A DNA stretch of 64,000 nt from Paenisporosarcina sp. OV554 (GTDB lineage: Bacteria > Bacillota > Bacilli > Bacillales_A > Planococcaceae), in the NCBI RefSeq assembly GCF_003058165.1, contig NZ_QBUC01000008.1:62001-126000 (forward strand), read 5' to 3'. This document shows, in pieces, positions 60,619 to 64,000 of this stretch. The notes below the pieces were generated by a model, which was not told where the DNA came from, did no database searches, and saw only the letters and a list, made by a program, of their open reading frames with translations. The stretch's first letter is position 1, and each line of letters opens with the position of its first letter. Made by a program: the position numbers and the translations under genes.

Positions 60619-61493
60619 TATTTTAACCAACCTAATAGCATTTCACGAATTAATTTGCTCGCCGTGTTAGCCGTTTGTTCAGATGAGTCGTAAATTGGAG
60701 CAACTTCAACTAAGTCAAAGCCAACAACGTTGACGTCTGATCCAGCGATTGCATGGATAGACGCTAACAACTCACGAGATGTAATACCACCGCAGTCTAC
60801 TGTTCCAGTACCTGGTGCATGTGCAGGATCAAGTACATCAATATCAATGGTTACATAAACAGGACGACCTGCAAGTGTTGGTAAAATTTCTTTTAATGGC
60901 TCGAGTACTTCAAATTTCGAGATGTGCATGCCGTTTTCTTTTGCCCACACGAACTCTTCTTTCATACCTGAACGAATGCCGAATGAATAGACGTTTTTTG
61001 GTCCGATATGGTCAGCAATTTTACGAATAGGTGTTGAATGAGAAAGTGCTTCCCCTTCATAAGAAACGCGTAAATCCGTATGTGCATCCATGTGAATAAT
61101 AGCTAAATCCGGATGTTTTTCCGCTACAGCTTTCATCACTGGCCACGATACTAAATGTTCGCCTCCCATACCAACAGGAATTTTTCCATCTTGCAAAAGT
61201 TGGCGAACGAATCCTTCGATGTAATCTATACTTTTCTGTGGGTTTCCGAATGGTAATGGAATATCCCCTGCATCAAAGTATTTTACGTCATCAAGATCAC
61301 GGTCTAAATAAGGACTATATTCTTCCAAACCAATCGACACTTCACGAATGCGTTGAGGGCCAAATCTTGAACCTGGACGGTAACTAACTGTCCAGTCCAT
61401 TGGCATGCCATAAATGACAGCTTGTGATTCATCATAATTCGGATGACTTTTTATAAAGACATTTCCTGAATAAGCTTCATCAAATCTCTCCAT
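60618..61493 (-). CDS. speB: Agmatinase (SpeB)
   Basis: Hydrolyses agmatine to putrescine and urea. 291 residues of the ureohydrolase family. Manganese ligands in GMGGEHLVSW, IHMDAHTDLR and DIDVLDPAHAPGTGT are all present. It is the last gene after speE (3-nt gap), so the pair feeds putrescine to spermidine. RBS GGGGG before the ATG. Confidence 0.96.
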   Translation of the reverse strand: MERFDEAYSGNVFIKSHPNYDESQAVIYGMPMDWTVSYRPGSRFGPQRIREVSIGLEEYSPYLDRDLDDVKYFDAGDIPLPFGNPQKSIDYIEGFVRQLLQDGKIPVGMGGEHLVSWPVMKAVAEKHPDLAIIHMDAHTDLRVSYEGEALSHSTPIRKIADHIGPKNVYSFGIRSGMKEEFVWAKENGMHISKFEVLEPLKEILPTLAGRPVYVTIDIDVLDPAHAPGTGTVDCGGITSRELLASIHAIAGSDVNVVGFDLVEVAPIYDSSEQTANTASKLIREMLLGWLK

Positions 61494-61496
61494 GTA

Positions 61497-62330
61497 TTAT
61501 TCCCCCGTTAAATCTTTCACGAACTTCGGTAACACGAATGCCGCCGTATGCAATTCTTTCGTGTAGTATTTCGTGTCGATTTCATGGAAACGTGAATCTT
61601 CCACTTTAAGTGGATCGTATTTTTTTGAACCTAATGTGAAACACCATAGACCGCTTGGGTAAGTCGGAATGTTAGCAGTATATAAACGAGTGATAGGGAA
61701 AATTTCTTTCACGTCTTTTTGAACTTGCTTGATTAAATCTGGTGTAAACCAAGGGTTGTCCGACTGTGCCACAAAAATTCCATCTTCTTTTAATGCTTTT
61801 GAAATGCCTGCATAGAAACCTTTTGAGAACAAGTTCACAGCTGGTCCTACAGGTTCAGTTGAATCCACCATGATGACATCATATTCATTTTCAGCTTTAG
61901 CAATGTGCATAAAACCGTCGCCTACTTGTACTTCTACACGTGGGTTTTCTAACTCTGATGCGATTGTTGGTAAATATTTTTTAGAGTACTCGATTACTTT
62001 GCCATCGATATCGACAAGTGTTGCTTTCTTCACTTGTGGATGTTTCATAATTTCTCGAATCACGCCACCGTCTCCGCCGCCTACTACTAAGACGTTTTCA
62101 GGGTTTGGATGTGTGAATAATGGCACGTGTGCCACCATTTCATGATAAACGAATTCGTCTTTTTCCGAAGTCATTACCATGCCGTCTAGGAATAACATAT
62201 TGCCCCATTCCGCCGTTTCCGCCATTTCGAGCAATTGGAAATCCGTTTGCTCCGTATGCAAGGTACGGTTCACCTTCATCGTAATGCCAAAATTCTCGGT
62301 TTGTTTTTCTGTAAACCAAAATCCAGCCAT
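61497..62330 (-). CDS. speE: Spermidine synthase (SpeE)
   Basis: Transfers aminopropyl from decarboxylated SAM to putrescine. 277 residues from the ATG at 62328-62330 with AGGAG 8 nt upstream. The longer frame upstream reads unlike the family. [35 protein letters not shown] and [14 protein letters not shown] are hallmark motifs. Operon with speB. Confidence 0.97.
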   Translation of the reverse strand: MAGFWFTEKQTENFGITMKVNRTLHTEQTDFQLLEMAETAEWGNMLFLDGMVMTSEKDEFVYHEMVAHVPLFTHPNPENVLVVGGGDGGVIREIMKHPQVKKATLVDIDGKVIEYSKKYLPTIASELENPRVEVQVGDGFMHIAKAENEYDVIMVDSTEPVGPAVNLFSKGFYAGISKALKEDGIFVAQSDNPWFTPDLIKQVQKDVKEIFPITRLYTANIPTYPSGLWCFTLGSKKYDPLKVEDSRFHEIDTKYYTKELHTAAFVLPKFVKDLTGE

Positions 62331-62617
62331 AATGCATTCTCCTTTACTTACGAGGTTAGTGGATCCGTTCCCGGCATGTAGCGAAAAAGAACGCGGTCTG
62401 CCGAAAAACAAATACAGAGAAAGTATAGAGGTTTTTTGTAAAAGTGCAACTGTTTTTTCTTAACAGTCTTATTCAGATTTCATTACGGCGCATTTTATAC
62501 GCGAAAATTTAATTAAATATACGTATGTTGTTAACTATTTTATCCGAAATCTGCGTTTAATCTGGACATGAAGTTACCATACTACTAAAAACTATCGATG
62601 AATGGATTGATGTCAAA

Positions 62618-64000
62618 TTGGGACGAGTTGATTTGAAACTTCAAAAACGAAAACGTCAAAAAATTCGATCCGTTTTTTGGTACCTCCTTGTTTCATTAAG
62701 TGCATTATGCACCATTCTGTTAGCATTACGCATTTATGCACAAGTTCTCGGACCTCCTTCACTTGCGGTTTCAAAAGCAACCGTTTTTTTAGATCGTAAC
62801 AGTCATTCAATAGGAGACCGTTTTGCTGAACAGCGCCGATATTGGGTTGAGTTAGAAGACATGTCCCCATTTATTAGCGAAGCCATTTTGGCAGTGGAAG
62901 ATCAAGAATTTTATGAGCATAACGGATTTGATTACACACGGATTGCATCTGCCTTATTAAAAGACGTCAAAGCGATGCGAAAAGTTGAAGGCGCAAGTAC
63001 CATAACCCAGCAGTATGCACGTAATTTGTATTTAACACATGACAAAACGTGGACACGCAAAGCGAAAGAAGCTTTGTATGCATACCGTATGGAAGTTTTT
63101 TATGAAAAAGATGTGTTGTTGGAAGGATATTTAAATACGGTGTACTTTGGACACGGTATGTACGGAGTAGAAGCTGCAAGTCGGTTTTATTTTGGTAAGC
63201 CAAGTAAGGATTTAACACTAGCTGAATCAGCCTTACTTATTTCCATTCCAAAAGGACCGAGTATCTATTCACCATTGATTAACTCAGAAAATGCATACGA
63301 ACGACAAAATGTTGTACTTACATTAATGGAATCTCAAAACATGGTGACGACTGAAGCTGTAAAACGGGCAAAAGACGAAAAAATCGTCTTAAAAAATGAA
63401 GAATGGAAAGCCACAAAGAGTGTTGCACCGTACTTCTTGGACGAAGCTTGGAAAGAAGCCGAACGAATTTTAAAATCAAAAGGTCGAGCAATTGCAGAAG
63501 GTGGCTGGACAATTGAAACAACTTTGGTCACACAACACCAAAAAGTTGCGGAAGAAGTTATTGCCGAGTGGCTACCAAATAATAGCCTTGAAGTTGGGTT
63601 TGTCAGTATGGAACCAGAAACTGGCTACGTAACGGCATTAGTCGGCGGTCGTTCTTACTCCAATAGTCCATTTAACCGCGTGACACAAGCGAAGCGCCAA
63701 CCAGGCTCAACCATTAAACCATTGTTATATGCGGCAGCTCTAGAAGAAGGGTTCTCTCCTTTGACCTTTTTAGAAAGTGAAAAAACGATTTTCACTTATG
63801 ACGATGGACGCTCTAAATACGAACCTAATAATGTGAACGGTGAGTTTGCGAACCATCCGATTTCGTTAGCGCAAGCACTAGCAATTTCAGATAATATTTA
63901 TGCCGTGAAAACACTTGAAAAAGTGGGATATAAACCTTTCCGTTCAGTTTTGGAGAGATTAGGTGTGAAAACATCAGCTCAAAATTCTCCCTCCATGGCG
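62618..64000 (+). CDS. pbpG: Class A penicillin-binding protein (PbpG-like), C-terminus outside the window
   Basis: Bifunctional peptidoglycan glycosyltransferase-transpeptidase. One membrane anchor (VFWYLLVSLSALCTILLAL). The glycosyltransferase domain has AVEDQEFYEHNGFDYTRIA, GASTITQQYARNLYLT and GYLNTVYFGHGMYGVEAAS. A transpeptidase domain follows with the serine motif STIK in KRQPGSTIKPLLYAA. No in-frame ATG exists between the upstream stop (62558) and the anchor; TTG at 62618 or 62633 is the likely start. It is adjacent to speE as in B. subtilis, where PbpG acts in spore wall synthesis. Truncated by the window edge. Confidence 0.9.
   Translation, partial: MGRVDLKLQKRKRQKIRSVFWYLLVSLSALCTILLALRIYAQVLGPPSLAVSKATVFLDRNSHSIGDRFAEQRRYWVELEDMSPFISEAILAVEDQEFYEHNGFDYTRIASALLKDVKAMRKVEGASTITQQYARNLYLTHDKTWTRKAKEALYAYRMEVFYEKDVLLEGYLNTVYFGHGMYGVEAASRFYFGKPSKDLTLAESALLISIPKGPSIYSPLINSENAYERQNVVLTLMESQNMVTTEAVKRAKDEKIVLKNEEWKATKSVAPYFLDEAWKEAERILKSKGRAIAEGGWTIETTLVTQHQKVAEEVIAEWLPNNSLEVGFVSMEPETGYVTALVGGRSYSNSPFNRVTQAKRQPGSTIKPLLYAAALEEGFSPLTFLESEKTIFTYDDGRSKYEPNNVNGEFANHPISLAQALAISDNIYAVKTLEKVGYKPFRSVLERLGVKTSAQNSPSMA

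Overview
The window is a chromosomal segment of a low-GC, endospore-forming Firmicute of the order Bacillales. spoIIR and spo0F show a sporulation programme. The order atp operon - upp - glyA - rpiB - ywlE - ywlC - spoIIR - prmC - prfA - tdk - rpmE - rho - glpX - murZ - tal - fbaA - spo0F - pyrG - rpoE - fatty-acid genes - argS - ywiB - speB - speE - pbpG follows the well-known Bacillus subtilis ywh-ywm region. The accessory gene set and protein sequences suggest a spore-forming Planococcaceae relative (Sporosarcina, Paenisporosarcina, Psychrobacillus or Lysinibacillus-like). That family placement is inference. No rRNA, tRNA, CRISPR array or intact transposon was seen.

Layout. Almost everything is on the minus strand. 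0-8 kb: partial murA, ywzB, and the F1Fo ATP synthase operon atpBEFHAGDC without an evident atpI. 8.5-14.8 kb: mnaA, upp, an amino-acid permease, glyA, ywlG, rpiB. 14.8-15.7 kb: a gene-free stretch rich in stem-loop repeats. 15.7-21.1 kb: ywlE, an MntP-like exporter, ywlC, spoIIR, prmC, prfA, tdk. 21.2-22.8 kb: a plus-strand NERD-domain gene that is frameshifted at an A8 tract and flanked on both sides by 21-bp-periodic arrays. 22.8-32.3 kb: rpmE, rho, glpX, murZ, tal, fbaA, spo0F, pyrG (with a reiterative-transcription type attenuator), rpoE and a small membrane protein. 32.4-34.0 kb: an unrecognised plus-strand membrane protein.

34.4-45.4 kb is a fatty-acid / branched-chain acyl-CoA catabolism block: fadF, thiolase, 3-hydroxyacyl-CoA dehydrogenase, two acyl-CoA dehydrogenases, a TetR regulator and the B12-dependent fused mutase IcmF. 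The fadF promoter has a perfect 18-bp palindrome lying between -35 and -10. 45.8-56.5 kb is a 13-gene cobalamin uptake and salvage operon (btuF, btuC, btuD-cbiZ fusion, cbiB, cobD, cobU, a cbiP lacking its glutaminase domain, cobS, cobC, a small cobU paralogue, pduO, cblT, cblS) preceded by a cobalamin riboswitch. It would supply the cofactor that IcmF next door needs. 57-64 kb: argS, ywiB, a plus-strand membrane GGDEF protein, speB, speE and the start of a class A penicillin-binding protein.

The most unusual signal is a family of intergenic arrays made of short motifs (CCTACGT, CAGACGT or TTTATTCCCRTTC) repeated at a 21-bp pitch, i.e. two helical turns. In three arrays, four units are followed exactly one pitch later by a CTGAG...CTCAG stem-loop. 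Seven arrays or remnants are spread over the window, all between genes, and no known feature explains them.
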